Origin: Bacteroidota bacterium
GTDB lineage: Bacteria; Bacteroidota; Bacteroidia; Flavobacteriales; Flavobacteriaceae
DNA length: 64,000 bases
Assembly (NCBI GenBank): GCA_018829465.1
Contig: JAHJTN010000007.1
Coordinates: 62,001-126,000, forward strand
Direction: 5' to 3'
The position numbers and the translations under genes are program-made. This document shows, piece by piece, positions 40,988-49,101 of this stretch. Every line of letters begins with the position of its first letter. The first letter of the stretch is position 1. The notes beneath the pieces were generated by a model that saw only the letters and a list, made by a program, of their open reading frames with translations, was not told where the DNA came from and ran no database searches.

Positions 40988-42799
40988 ATGAGATCCGTCG
41001 CAATTTTACTCTTTTTGTTCTTATCCTTTTTATCCCATTCACAGCATCTACAAATAGTTGAAACGCTTACCAACCCAACAAATGTTATCAATGATGGTGT
41101 AATCACCTTGCGTGTAAGTGGCGGTCAAGCGCCTTACACCTATAAGTGGAGCAACCAGAGCACGGCTCTAGATGCCAGCAAAGCCACAGGTTTGGTAGAA
41201 GGCATGGCTTATGAAGTTATCGTTACAGATGCGAATGGTTTGTCTGCGACAAAATCTTATACAGTGCCGACAGAGGCCATCACGGAAGTTTTTAACGGCA
41301 CTATGAAACCGCTGGTCGACAAAATTGGATATGTTCTTTTTTGGGATCCTTTTGCTGCTTTGGGTTTGTATGATCCCGTTGTTTATGACGATGCCGGCGA
41401 GCCTTTGAAACATCCTAACGGAGATGATGTCACCATTGCAATTCCCTTTATTGTAATTTGGCTCATTTTTGGAGCATTGTTTTTTACGATTCGCATGGGC
41501 TTTATCAATGTCAGAGGTTTTAAGCACGCCTTGCAACTCGTCAGCGGACAATATGATGAGCGTGACGCACCGGGTAGCGTCACACATTTTCAGGCATTGG
41601 CCACGGCCGTTTCGGGTACTGTTGGATTGGGAAATATTGCCGGTGTGGCAGTAGCCATTTCTTTAGGAGGTCCGGGCGCTACCTTTTGGATGATTTTAGC
41701 GGGCTTACTGGGTATGTCTTCCAAATTTGTGGAGTGCACCCTCGGTGTAAAATACAGGGAAATTCACGCGGACGGTAGGATTTTTGGAGGTCCCATGCGG
41801 TATTTAATCAAAGGTTTGGAAAAGCGAAACAAAGGAAAACTCGGTAAGGTTTTGGCAGTGTTGTTCGCAATTTTGGCTATAGGCGCCTCTTTCGGTGGCG
41901 GTAATATGTTTCAGGCAAACCAGGCATTTGAGCAATTGGAAGGACAGTTTGGTTTTCTGACAGGAAATGGCTTTTGGTTTGGCATCATTACGGCTATTTT
42001 GGTGGGTGTTGTTATTATAGGCGGTATCAAAAGCATTGCTAAGGTCACCGGAAAAATTGTACCCATCATGGCATCTGTGTATATCATATCGTCTTTAATT
42101 ATCGTTTTTATAAACATAGATCACATAGGTAGCGCTTTTTATGAAATTTTTTCAGGCGCTTTTGATCCGGGTGCTTTAAAAGGAGGCTTTATCGGCGTTT
42201 TGATAGTCGGTTTTCAAAGGGCAGCATTTTCTAACGAAGCGGGTGTGGGTTCTGCAGCCATAGTGCATTCGGCGGCGAAAACTAAACATCCTGTTTCTGA
42301 GGGTTTTGTCGCTTTGCTCGAACCTTTTATCGATACGGTTGTGGTGTGTACACTAACGGCTTTGGTTCTTATTTTTACAGATTTTCACAAAGTAGATGGG
42401 CTAAGTGGCGCACAATTGACATCTGATGCTTTTGGAAGTGTTATCAGTTGGTTTCCGTATGTATTGGTGGTAGCCATATTCTTGTTTGCCTTTTCTACCA
42501 TGATATCTTGGTCCTACTACGGTATGCGGGCTTGGACTTTTTTATTTGGTAAAAGTGCCCGAACAGAATTGGCTTATAAATTGTTGTTTTTGGTTTTTGT
42601 CGTTATCGGGGCATCTGTAAGTTTGGGTGCAGTGCTCGACTTTTCAGATATGATGATTTTGGCGATGTCCTTTCCCAACATCATCGGGTTGTATTTCCTT
42701 TCGGGCGAAGTAAAAGCAGATTTGAAAGTCTATATCAAAAAGTACAGAAACAACGAATTGTTTAAAAACCCACCAAAAAACAAGAAAAAACCAGCCTAA
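40988..42799 (+). CDS. AGCS-family Na+/alanine (glycine) symporter with N-terminal SprB-like domain
   Basis: Sodium:amino acid symporter of 603 residues. The transporter part starts near 130 and shows the family signature TVGLGNIAGVAVAISLGGPGA, then LLGMSSKFVECTLGVKYRE, GGIKSIAKVTGKIVPIM, FQRAAFSNEAGVGSAAIVHSAA and about ten helices. In front of it are a signal peptide (MRSVAILLFLFLSFLSHSQ) and one domain (about 22-100) with VINDGVITLRVSGGQAPYTYKWSN and YEVIVTDANGLSATKSYTV split by ordinary spacing, which fits a SprB-type Ig-like repeat. Most AGCS proteins lack this domain. It should sit in the periplasm. The stop overlaps that of the convergent gene by 4 bases. Confidence 0.88.
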   Translation: MRSVAILLFLFLSFLSHSQHLQIVETLTNPTNVINDGVITLRVSGGQAPYTYKWSNQSTALDASKATGLVEGMAYEVIVTDANGLSATKSYTVPTEAITEVFNGTMKPLVDKIGYVLFWDPFAALGLYDPVVYDDAGEPLKHPNGDDVTIAIPFIVIWLIFGALFFTIRMGFINVRGFKHALQLVSGQYDERDAPGSVTHFQALATAVSGTVGLGNIAGVAVAISLGGPGATFWMILAGLLGMSSKFVECTLGVKYREIHADGRIFGGPMRYLIKGLEKRNKGKLGKVLAVLFAILAIGASFGGGNMFQANQAFEQLEGQFGFLTGNGFWFGIITAILVGVVIIGGIKSIAKVTGKIVPIMASVYIISSLIIVFINIDHIGSAFYEIFSGAFDPGALKGGFIGVLIVGFQRAAFSNEAGVGSAAIVHSAAKTKHPVSEGFVALLEPFIDTVVVCTLTALVLIFTDFHKVDGLSGAQLTSDAFGSVISWFPYVLVVAIFLFAFSTMISWSYYGMRAWTFLFGKSARTELAYKLLFLVFVVIGASVSLGAVLDFSDMMILAMSFPNIIGLYFLSGEVKADLKVYIKKYRNNELFKNPPKNKKKPA

Positions 42800-43596
42800 T
42801 TTTTTTGAACCTCTGTGTGGTTTTCTGCTTTAAAGGCGGCGCAGCGAACCACAAGAAAATTGAGCAATTCCAGTTGGTTGTTGTTTTTTATCAGGTCGTC
42901 GTTCAGGCCTTGGCTTTCGCAGTATGAAACGAAGTTTATAATTTCTTCTTCAGGGATGTTTAGGTTGTTTTGAAAAAATTCGTTACCGTATAACTTTTTC
43001 ATTTCATCGGTCATAGACAATTTGGTTACATTTGGGTCTGCTTGCCTGGTCAGGAATATTTTTCGAAACACATTCACCATATTGATGCCGTTTCTGAAAT
43101 CGGGTTCGCTAACGGCTTCGTTGACAACGGGAGACAAATAATCTGCTTTAAATTCAAAGCTCTCGTAGGTTTTTTGGGAAGCCAAGTCTTCTTCAATCTT
43201 TGGAATATGAACCTTTACGCGCGCCACATCAACCCGTACGTTTCCGGTTAAGTCATAAGGCGTTACGGTAACTTCTTCAAGCGCAGTGATAACCTCGTTC
43301 ATATAGACATTCATCTCTAAAGATTTCATAATGCCTCGGTCTACAATTACCCTGAATTTTTGAAATTGCAAAGCAGAAAACAACAATACATCGCCTTCCT
43401 GAACCTCGATTTGAAAGGCGCCTTCTTCATTGGTGATGGTTCCCAAACCTGATACTTCGTTGTAAATGGAAATTCCTTCCACTTCATTAGATTCGTTGGA
43501 CACCTTCCCACTAATCAATTTTCGGTTGCTTTTCTGTGCGCTCATCCCGATTGCGAAAAGTAGAAAAATGAGCAAGGTTAAATTTTTAGTCTTCAT
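42796..43596 (-). CDS. CarboxypepD_reg-like exported protein
   Basis: Exported protein of about 266 residues with a signal peptide ending GMSAQ. A beta-sandwich domain of the CarboxypepD_reg/DUF4480-like type follows (about 28-110, LISGKVSNESNEVEGISIYNEVSGLGTITNEEGAF split by loops, then VLLFSALQFQKF). The conserved link region EVTVTPYDLTGNVRVD and an alpha-helical C-terminal region come next. It is related in plan to the two genes at 50230 and 51017. Probably periplasmic or at the outer membrane; function unknown. An ATG at 43605 is also possible. Confidence 0.75.
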   Translation of the reverse strand: MKTKNLTLLIFLLFAIGMSAQKSNRKLISGKVSNESNEVEGISIYNEVSGLGTITNEEGAFQIEVQEGDVLLFSALQFQKFRVIVDRGIMKSLEMNVYMNEVITALEEVTVTPYDLTGNVRVDVARVKVHIPKIEEDLASQKTYESFEFKADYLSPVVNEAVSEPDFRNGINMVNVFRKIFLTRQADPNVTKLSMTDEMKKLYGNEFFQNNLNIPEEEIINFVSYCESQGLNDDLIKNNNQLELLNFLVVRCAAFKAENHTEVQKN

Positions 43597-43722
43597 GTGA
43601 GGCAATTTTTAGTTAGAACCTCATAAATTTACAAAAAAAGTAGATTGATTTTACTTTTATGAGATTATTTTTAACAGTCTATCAGTCGTAATCATTTGTA
43701 AAATCTGACTAGAAGAAGAAAC

Positions 43723-44178
43723 ATGACAAAAAAATCAGTTCACAGATGTAGCTTTATCACCCCGCTTCAAACATTTGAAGTCAGGCATCCGGTTCTTAGA
43801 AAAGGCAAACCGTTGGAAACCTGCCAATTTGAAGGCGACCAAGATCCGGTATCTTTCCATTTGGGGATTTTCGAGTCTGAGAAGTTGGTGGCTGTAGCCT
43901 CCTTTTTAAATTGCCAAAATTCAAATTTTAAGGGGGTTCAAATGCAACTTAGGGGAATGGCTGTTTTGCCGCAATACAGAGGTCGAAACTATGGCGCATC
44001 GCTCTACCAAGCCGGATTGTCTGAACTCGTAGAACGGAAGGTGGACCTGCTTTGGTTTAATGCCAGAGAAGTGGCCAAGGATTTTTATGAAAAATATAAG
44101 GCCCAAATTTTTGGAGAACCTTTTTGGATTCCTGAAATTGGCAAGCATTATCTAATGTATCACACATTAAAAGTATGA
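43723..44178 (+). CDS. GNAT family N-acetyltransferase
   Basis: Acetyl-CoA-dependent acyltransferase of 151 residues. The core motif is LRGMAVLPQYRGRNYGASLYQAGL (V-x3-R/Q-G-x-G/A type, about 85-105), followed by LLWFNAREVAKDFYEKYKAQIFGEPF, normal for the ElaA-like GNAT group. Substrate unknown. The stop overlaps the start of the peptidase gene (ATGA). Confidence 0.82.
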   Translation: MTKKSVHRCSFITPLQTFEVRHPVLRKGKPLETCQFEGDQDPVSFHLGIFESEKLVAVASFLNCQNSNFKGVQMQLRGMAVLPQYRGRNYGASLYQAGLSELVERKVDLLWFNAREVAKDFYEKYKAQIFGEPFWIPEIGKHYLMYHTLKV

Positions 44179-44906
44179 ACAGAAGAAATTTCACCAAACA
44201 GCTCACTACCGGCATGACCGGACTGGCAATTTCGCCGTCATTGACTTGGGCAGATTTTGATAATATAATCAGTGAGGCTGAATTGATAGGAAAAGGCAAT
44301 CCCGTTTTTTTTGGTTCGGATTACCAATTGAGAAAAGAGGCCCACTTGGCATTCGAAAAACTGAGGGCGGCCGCAGCTTCAGATGCTATTCAGATAAAAG
44401 TGGTGTCCAGCTATCGCTCCTATGTGCAACAAGACCGCATTTGGAGTCGCAAGTATAAACAGTTTACAGAGGAGGGCATGAATCCGGATGACGCCATTGC
44501 AAAAATTGTAGAATATTCTACCATTCCGGGCACTTCTAGGCACCACTGGGGTACCGATTTGGACCTAGTTGCACAAAACGAACTTCAATTGGATGATGAA
44601 CTTTTGGAGGTGCATTTTGAACCCGGAGCTCCTTTTTACGATTTTAAACAATGGATGAATAAACATGCAGCATCTTTTGGTTTTGTAGAAGTTTATACGA
44701 ATGCACCGGAAAGAAAAGGCTTTAAATATGAACCTTGGCATTTCAGCTACATGCCGCTGTCGACAAAATATCTGAAATGCTATCTGAAGATTGATTTGCT
44801 ATCTCTTTTTAAAGAAGAACTCACCGGTGGCAACTTTTTTACGGAAACTTTTATCCAAAAATATATAGATGAAAACATGCTAGACATCAATCCGTTGTTG
44901 AAATAA
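44175..44906 (+). CDS. M15 family D-alanyl-D-alanine carboxypeptidase (VanY-like)
   Basis: Zinc peptidase of 243 residues that trims peptidoglycan stems. Active-site motifs are KVVSSYRSYVQQDRIW, GTSRHHWGTDLDL (His and Asp zinc ligands of the SxHxxGxAxD type, with Arg-His-His in the first positions), and KYEPWHFSYMP (catalytic Glu and zinc His). The N-terminus NRRNFTKQLTTGMTGLAIS resembles a twin-arginine signal. Translationally coupled to the GNAT gene. A terminator follows directly. Confidence 0.88.
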   Translation: MNRRNFTKQLTTGMTGLAISPSLTWADFDNIISEAELIGKGNPVFFGSDYQLRKEAHLAFEKLRAAAASDAIQIKVVSSYRSYVQQDRIWSRKYKQFTEEGMNPDDAIAKIVEYSTIPGTSRHHWGTDLDLVAQNELQLDDELLEVHFEPGAPFYDFKQWMNKHAASFGFVEVYTNAPERKGFKYEPWHFSYMPLSTKYLKCYLKIDLLSLFKEELTGGNFFTETFIQKYIDENMLDINPLLK

Positions 44907-44934
44907 AAAATCCCGAACGGGAATTCGGGATTTT
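44907..44934 (+). terminator. terminator after the M15 peptidase gene
   Basis: AAAATCCCGAA, loop CGGGAA, TTCGGGATTTT, an 11-bp stem ending in T residues, starting at the stop codon. In the remainder of the 201-base gap a 14-mer ATTTTAACAAATAA occurs twice (45034 and 45064). Confidence 0.8.
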
Positions 44935-45107
44935 ACCTGCTAACTCAAAATAAATGCAAATATTTTGAATATGTAACTAAACTTACTTATTACTAAAACG
45001 ATTGAAACGCCAAAAGATTACATTCTGCACATCATTTTAACAAATAAATAACCTTTAATCATTATTTTAACAAATAAGTTTATAAATTTCTTTGTCTTCA
45101 ATCTTTC

Positions 45108-46172
45108 TTATCGCTCGAGTTTAATCTTGCCAACAAAACCCTTGCCCGCACCATAAGCGATTTGATTGTTTAGAAAACGAACGGTATAAAAACCTTTGGG
45201 AGTCAGTTTTTCCCATGTATAACCACCATCGTAAGAATAATCAATCCCTTCTGTACCAATAGCCATTATTTCTAATCCATTACTACCCGGAACAAATTGC
45301 ACACACGAGCGGTATCCCGGGTTGCTGCCTCCTGTAACCAATTGCCAATTTTTGCCGCCGTCTTGTGTGATAGCTTTGTTGGATGTATTGTCTGTTTTGT
45401 TGTTCCAATCGCCACCAAAAATGACACCCCGTTTTTCATCATAAAAATCGAGGCTGTAGATGCCGGTCATCGCCCCGCCGGAAACGATTGGCGTTTCTAT
45501 AACTTCCCAAGTTTTGCCTCGGTCAGCGGTATGCATAATTCTTGCTGCCTTGCCGCCTGTGCCAATCCAAGCATGACTGCCATAGGTGGCTACATTTGTG
45601 TTGCTGGCGGCAAATGCAGCTTCGCCACTTAATGTTTTTGGAAGTTTGTTGCACGGTATTTTGTGCCAACTAAGGCCTCCGTTTGTCGTCAAAATAACAG
45701 ACATACAACCTGCTGTGGGGTCACCTATGGCAATACCGTTCATGTCGTCCCAAAATGACATGGCATCATAAAAAACGGCATCGCCCGTTTCGGTATATAC
45801 ATCTTTGAGTAGGGCAATTTCTTGTCCATCAAAATAAGATTTGTAGAGCTTGGCAGGTGTTCCGGCATTGAGAAGAAAAACAGCGCTTTTGTTTTTGGCA
45901 ATGCTTCTGATGGCCAGTAAAGTGTCGTTATAACTAATGGTGGCTACTTTGGGCGTATGGCCAATCAAGGTGCCGATGATCCCTTGATCTGATCCGAACC
46001 AAACGGTAGAATCGTTCCATATTTCAAGTGCGCGTATGCTAATGGTGTCTTTGTAAAGCGTATCTATTTTGATGGATTGCACCTTGGAAAAGGTGTTTTC
46101 AGGTTTGTTTTGACAGGCGCAAATCGCACAAAAGACCGTCAAAGCACCGATGAAACTTTTAATAATTTGCAT
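45108..46172 (-). CDS. Ycf48/BNR-like beta-propeller lipoprotein
   Basis: Lipoprotein of 354-357 residues with lipobox ICAC. It has repeated propeller blades with DxG-x-W elements (TTNGGLSWHKI, TADRGKTWEVI, TQDGGKNWQLV, SYDGGYTWEKL), as in Ycf48-like photosystem assembly factors and sialidase-type BNR proteins. In non-photosynthetic Bacteroidota this group is labelled 'oxidoreductase' or 'Ycf48-like' with no known role. Probably periplasmic. It is the last gene in the pyrR-pyrB direction, 10 bases after the STAS-like gene. Confidence 0.78.
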   Translation of the reverse strand: MQIIKSFIGALTVFCAICACQNKPENTFSKVQSIKIDTLYKDTISIRALEIWNDSTVWFGSDQGIIGTLIGHTPKVATISYNDTLLAIRSIAKNKSAVFLLNAGTPAKLYKSYFDGQEIALLKDVYTETGDAVFYDAMSFWDDMNGIAIGDPTAGCMSVILTTNGGLSWHKIPCNKLPKTLSGEAAFAASNTNVATYGSHAWIGTGGKAARIMHTADRGKTWEVIETPIVSGGAMTGIYSLDFYDEKRGVIFGGDWNNKTDNTSNKAITQDGGKNWQLVTGGSNPGYRSCVQFVPGSNGLEIMAIGTEGIDYSYDGGYTWEKLTPKGFYTVRFLNNQIAYGAGKGFVGKIKLER

Positions 46173-46191
46173 ATTGTACAAATCGGATCAA

Positions 46192-46524
46192 TTAAAAACC
46201 CAAATCACGTTCAATTTCCTCCATTTCGATAAGGTCTTCCGCTTCTTGCAAAGTGGGTACAAGCTGAAAATCGTCCGGAAAATCGTTAAAATCGGCATGT
46301 AGATAAACAACGACAAAACTTTTTTTGGCGCGGCGATGCTTTTTTTGGAGTTTTGAAAATGTCAGTAAATTTTGAGTAGAAAGTCCTTGGAGTTCATGGA
46401 GATTCAAAATCAAATTTTCACCGACAAAAGAGGGATAAGCTTCGTCAAACGCATCCCGAAATGTTTCGAAATCTGTTTCAGTAGCTTCTATAAGCGTGTG
46501 TTTTTCAAGTTTTTGAAGGTTCAT
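46192..46524 (-). CDS. small STAS-like protein
   Basis: Protein of 110 residues. The pattern ENLILNLHELQGLSTQNLLTF and KKSFVVVYLHADFNDFPDDFQLVPTLQEAEDLIEMEEIERDLGF (read in pieces) matches the small STAS-like proteins of Bacteroidota. These usually stand next to ribonuclease Z. Here it overlaps the end of pyrB by 4 bases. No direct function is known; it may bind a partner in the cytoplasm. Confidence 0.65.
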   Translation of the reverse strand: MNLQKLEKHTLIEATETDFETFRDAFDEAYPSFVGENLILNLHELQGLSTQNLLTFSKLQKKHRRAKKSFVVVYLHADFNDFPDDFQLVPTLQEAEDLIEMEEIERDLGF

Positions 46525-47453
46525 GCGTGTTTTAGTTTGGATGCAAGTAGGTACATGACCGCCATGCGGATGGCAACGCCATTTTCCACTTGTTGTAAAA
46601 TGATAGATTGCTTGGAGTCAGCCACATCGCTGGTGATTTCAACCCCGCGGTTTATAGGTCCGGGATGCATCACTAAGATTTCTTTGGGCAACGAATCCAA
46701 TATTTTTTTATTTAATCCGTATTGCAGTACGTATTCGCGCGTGCTGGGAAAGAAACTCATGTTCATTCTTTCGTTTTGTACGCGTAGCATGTTGGCCACA
46801 TCACACCATTCGAGGGCTTTTCTAAGGTTGGTTTCTACGCCTACACCCAATTGCCCGATGTGTTTGGGCAACAGCGTGGCAGGCCCGCAAACCTTGACTT
46901 CTGCACCTAATTTTTTTAGTGCGAAGATGTTGGACAATGCCACCCTAGAGTGCAAAATGTCGCCCACCAAAACAATCTTTTTTCCATGCAAGTCTCCCAA
47001 TTTTTCACGGATTGAAAAACAATCCAGCAAAGCCTGTGTGGGATGTTCGTGGGCGCCGTCTCCAGCGTTGACAATACTGGCCTTGATGTGTTTGGAAAGC
47101 AGAATGCCCGCACCCGGATTGGGATGTCGCATAACCACCATATCAACTTTCATGGAAAGAATGTTGTTGACCGTATCAATAAGCGTTTCTCCTTTTTTTA
47201 CAGAAGATGAGCCTGCCGTAAAGTTGATAACATCTGCAGACAATCTTTTTTCAGCCAGTTCGAAAGAGAGTTTGGTGCGCGTGCTGTTTTCAAAAAAAAG
47301 ATTGGCGATGGTAATGTCTCTGAGCGAAGGAACTTTTTTGATGGGCCTGTTGATGACCTCTTTAAACTGGTCGGCTGTTTTGAAAATTAACTCAATGTCT
47401 GCCGCTGTAATATACTTGATGCCTAGCAGGTGGTTTGTACTGAGTTCAGCCAT
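46521..47453 (-). CDS. pyrB: aspartate carbamoyltransferase catalytic subunit
   Basis: Second enzyme of pyrimidine synthesis: carbamoyl phosphate plus aspartate to carbamoyl aspartate. The 310 residues contain the carbamoyl phosphate motif NSTRTKLSFELAEKRL, SSVKKGETLIDT, RHPNPGAG, GDGAHEHPTQALLDCF and MHPGPINRGVEI. No regulatory pyrI is near. It is followed by a STAS-like gene and preceded by pyrR, so the transcript is probably UMP-responsive. An inactive-looking dihydroorotase homologue 7 kb away could be its scaffold partner (inference). Confidence 0.95.
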   Translation of the reverse strand: MAELSTNHLLGIKYITAADIELIFKTADQFKEVINRPIKKVPSLRDITIANLFFENSTRTKLSFELAEKRLSADVINFTAGSSSVKKGETLIDTVNNILSMKVDMVVMRHPNPGAGILLSKHIKASIVNAGDGAHEHPTQALLDCFSIREKLGDLHGKKIVLVGDILHSRVALSNIFALKKLGAEVKVCGPATLLPKHIGQLGVGVETNLRKALEWCDVANMLRVQNERMNMSFFPSTREYVLQYGLNKKILDSLPKEILVMHPGPINRGVEITSDVADSKQSIILQQVENGVAIRMAVMYLLASKLKHA

Positions 47454-47474
47454 GGTTTACTTGTTTTTAATCAT

Positions 47475-48014
47475 TTATTTTTCGTCTAAATAGATAGCGT
47501 CCTCTCCATCTTTTTCTTTCCACATTACGCTCACTTTTTCGGTATTAATGGCGTCAACCTGGCAGCCTGTGTAGTCGGGTTGTATGGGCAAACTTCGGCT
47601 AAACCGTCTGTCTATAAGGGTGAGAAGTTCGATTTGCGAGGGTCTTCCGAAGGACTGAATAGCCGTCAAAGCAGCGCGGATGCTACGCCCTGTGTAAAGC
47701 ACATCATCAATAAAAACAACTTTTTTGTTTTCCACCAAAAAGTCAATCTTGGTTTGATTGGCAGCCAAAGGTTTGTCATTTCTGCGAAAATCATCTCTGA
47801 AAAAGGTAATGTCGAGGTAGCCAAATTTTATATTTTCAATTTGATAGCTTTGTTCCAAAAGCGATTTTATTCTGTCAGCCAAATATACACCTCTAGGTTG
47901 CAGGCCAATAAGAACGGTGTTTTCAAAATCCAAGTGATTTTCAATCAGCTGATTGGCCAGCCTATGTAGAATGATTTGAATTTTTTTGGAATCTACGAGC
48001 AACTCACGACGCAT
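47475..48014 (-). CDS. pyrR: PyrR, pyrimidine regulator / uracil phosphoribosyltransferase
   Basis: Protein of 179 residues of the PRTase fold. The PRPP motif is VVFIDDVLYTGRSIRAAL, and the N-terminal LIGLQPRGVYLADRI and the KFGYLDITFFRDDFRR flag region are typical for PyrR. In Bacillus it binds pyr mRNA and causes attenuation. ATG 48014 is chosen over 48077 because a -7 element lies at 48034-48041. The leader would be only about 13 bases, so a Bacillus-type 5' attenuator does not fit before pyrR itself. Confidence 0.92.
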   Translation of the reverse strand: MRRELLVDSKKIQIILHRLANQLIENHLDFENTVLIGLQPRGVYLADRIKSLLEQSYQIENIKFGYLDITFFRDDFRRNDKPLAANQTKIDFLVENKKVVFIDDVLYTGRSIRAALTAIQSFGRPSQIELLTLIDRRFSRSLPIQPDYTGCQVDAINTEKVSVMWKEKDGEDAIYLDEK

Positions 48015-48033
48015 AGCAGAAGAATCTTTGTCA

Positions 48034-48041
48034 CAAAAATA
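48034..48041 (-). promoter_or_regulatory. -7 element of pyrR-pyrB
   Basis: Minus strand TATTTTTG, about 20 bases before the pyrR ATG. No clear -33 element at normal spacing. Confidence 0.5.
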
Positions 48042-48223
48042 ACCAAAAAAAATGAGCCTTACATTTTTATTTAGCAATCACATTTTTTACTGTTGAACCA
48101 ACAGCATATCCAACTATAAATTTTTTCTTTTCTGTGATTTTGAAATTGCTAAATTTGGATATTTAAAAGTTATTGTTATATATTTGACACGTTATTTTTA
48201 AACGACACGCTATACCAACATCT

Positions 48224-48288
48224 CTACCTAGAAATTATTTTTGAACGTACTGTTTACAAAATGTTTTCTACTAAACTAAACTAGGTAG
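48224..48288. promoter_or_regulatory. inverted repeat around the promoter of the third ECF sigma gene
   Basis: CTACCTAG (48224-48231) and CTAGGTAG (48281-48288) are perfect inverted arms 49 bases apart. The -7 element TATTTTTG (48236-48243) lies just inside the left arm, and the ATG at 48293 is 4 bases after the right arm. The right arm extends into GGTAGGGTT, shared with the ECF unit at 7 kb. Confidence 0.45.
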
Positions 48289-48292
48289 GGTT

Positions 48293-48880
48293 ATGTATAT
48301 GCAAAATTTAACCGACGCACAACTTGTCAAGCGTTATATTTCGGGCGATGAAATCGCACTGGAATTTATTATCAAAAAACACCAGCACAAGATTCTGGCA
48401 TTTATCATTTCGAAAGTTTACGATAGGGATGTGGCAGAGGATATCTTTCAAGATACTTTTGTAAAGGTCATCAAGACGCTTAAGGGTGGAAAATACAACG
48501 AAGAAGGCAAATTTTTGCCTTGGGTCATCCGTATTTCACACAATTTGGTGATCGATCACTTCAGAAGAAACCAGCGCATGCCTAAATTTGAGGCCAAAGA
48601 CAGAGAATTTGACATACTCGAATTTCTTTCCGATGGCACGCGCAATGCCGAAAGCAGCATGATAAAAGAACAAATTCACAGCGATTTGACCAAGATGATA
48701 CAATTGCTTCCCGATGACCAAAGAGAAGTTTTGGTCATGCGACTCTACAAAGATTTAAGTTTTAAGGAAATTGCAGAAGTCACAGGGGTAAGCATCAACA
48801 CAGCTTTGGGGCGTATGCGATACGCGCTCATTAACCTGAGAAAATTGGTAGATCAAAATCAAATTGTTCTGACAGAATAG
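48293..48880 (+). CDS. ECF-type RNA polymerase sigma factor
   Basis: Sigma-70 family protein of 195 residues (or 193 from Met3). Region 2 (about 10-85) has IIKKHQHKILAFIISKVYDRDVAEDIFQDTFVKV and PWVIRISHNLVIDHFRR. Region 4 (about 130-190) has LPDDQREVLVMRLYKDLSFKEIAEVTGVSINTALGRMRYAL. It resembles the SigW-like group that in flavobacteria occurs without a neighbouring anti-sigma. A 47-codon gene follows. The promoter region carries an inverted repeat. Confidence 0.92.
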   Translation: MYMQNLTDAQLVKRYISGDEIALEFIIKKHQHKILAFIISKVYDRDVAEDIFQDTFVKVIKTLKGGKYNEEGKFLPWVIRISHNLVIDHFRRNQRMPKFEAKDREFDILEFLSDGTRNAESSMIKEQIHSDLTKMIQLLPDDQREVLVMRLYKDLSFKEIAEVTGVSINTALGRMRYALINLRKLVDQNQIVLTE

Positions 48881-48923
48881 ACAATAATGTTAAAGTTTGT
48901 CCGTTATTTCTAAAATATTTTTC

Positions 48924-49067
48924 ATGACAAACTTTTACATAAAAAAACAATCACTTAAAGACAGCTTGACGCCCAGAAAAGAAACCATCCATTTTATACT
49001 TTCTTTTTCAAGAGCCTATCAAGTAAAACACGTTGATGGTGTACAGTACGAATTATTACTCAATTGA
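48924..49067 (+). CDS. small conserved-looking protein downstream of ECF sigma
   Basis: Open frame of 47 codons, 43 bases after the sigma stop: MTNFYIKKQSLKDSLTPRKE, then TIHFILSFSRAYQVKHVDG and QYELLLN. The pattern (basic start, TPRKETI-x-FIL-x-FSRAYQV, short hydrophilic end) is familiar from short Bacteroidota proteins of unknown function. It is followed 6 bases later by a strong terminator, which supports its being the end of the sigma transcript. Function unknown. Confidence 0.6.
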   Translation: MTNFYIKKQSLKDSLTPRKETIHFILSFSRAYQVKHVDGVQYELLLN

Positions 49068-49072
49068 TTTTG

Positions 49073-49101
49073 GAGCCTGACTTTTCAGGCTCTTTTTTTT
49101 T
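49073..49101 (+). terminator. terminator after the ECF sigma / small protein unit
   Basis: GAGCCTGA, loop CTTT, TCAGGCTC, then nine T. The 8-bp stem reaches into the 3' end of the convergent nth gene, whose stop codon (49085-49087) is part of the hairpin. Confidence 0.88.

Noticed and set aside
45034-45077. 14-mer ATTTTAACAAATAA present twice
   Set aside because: It lies in an A/T-rich gap between convergent genes with no promoter or gene nearby; chance or local duplication is enough.
46372-47493. Open frame of 373 codons on the plus strand
   Set aside because: It is antisense to pyrB, whose motifs are unmistakable, and its translation is Ser/Met/Leu-rich without any family feature.
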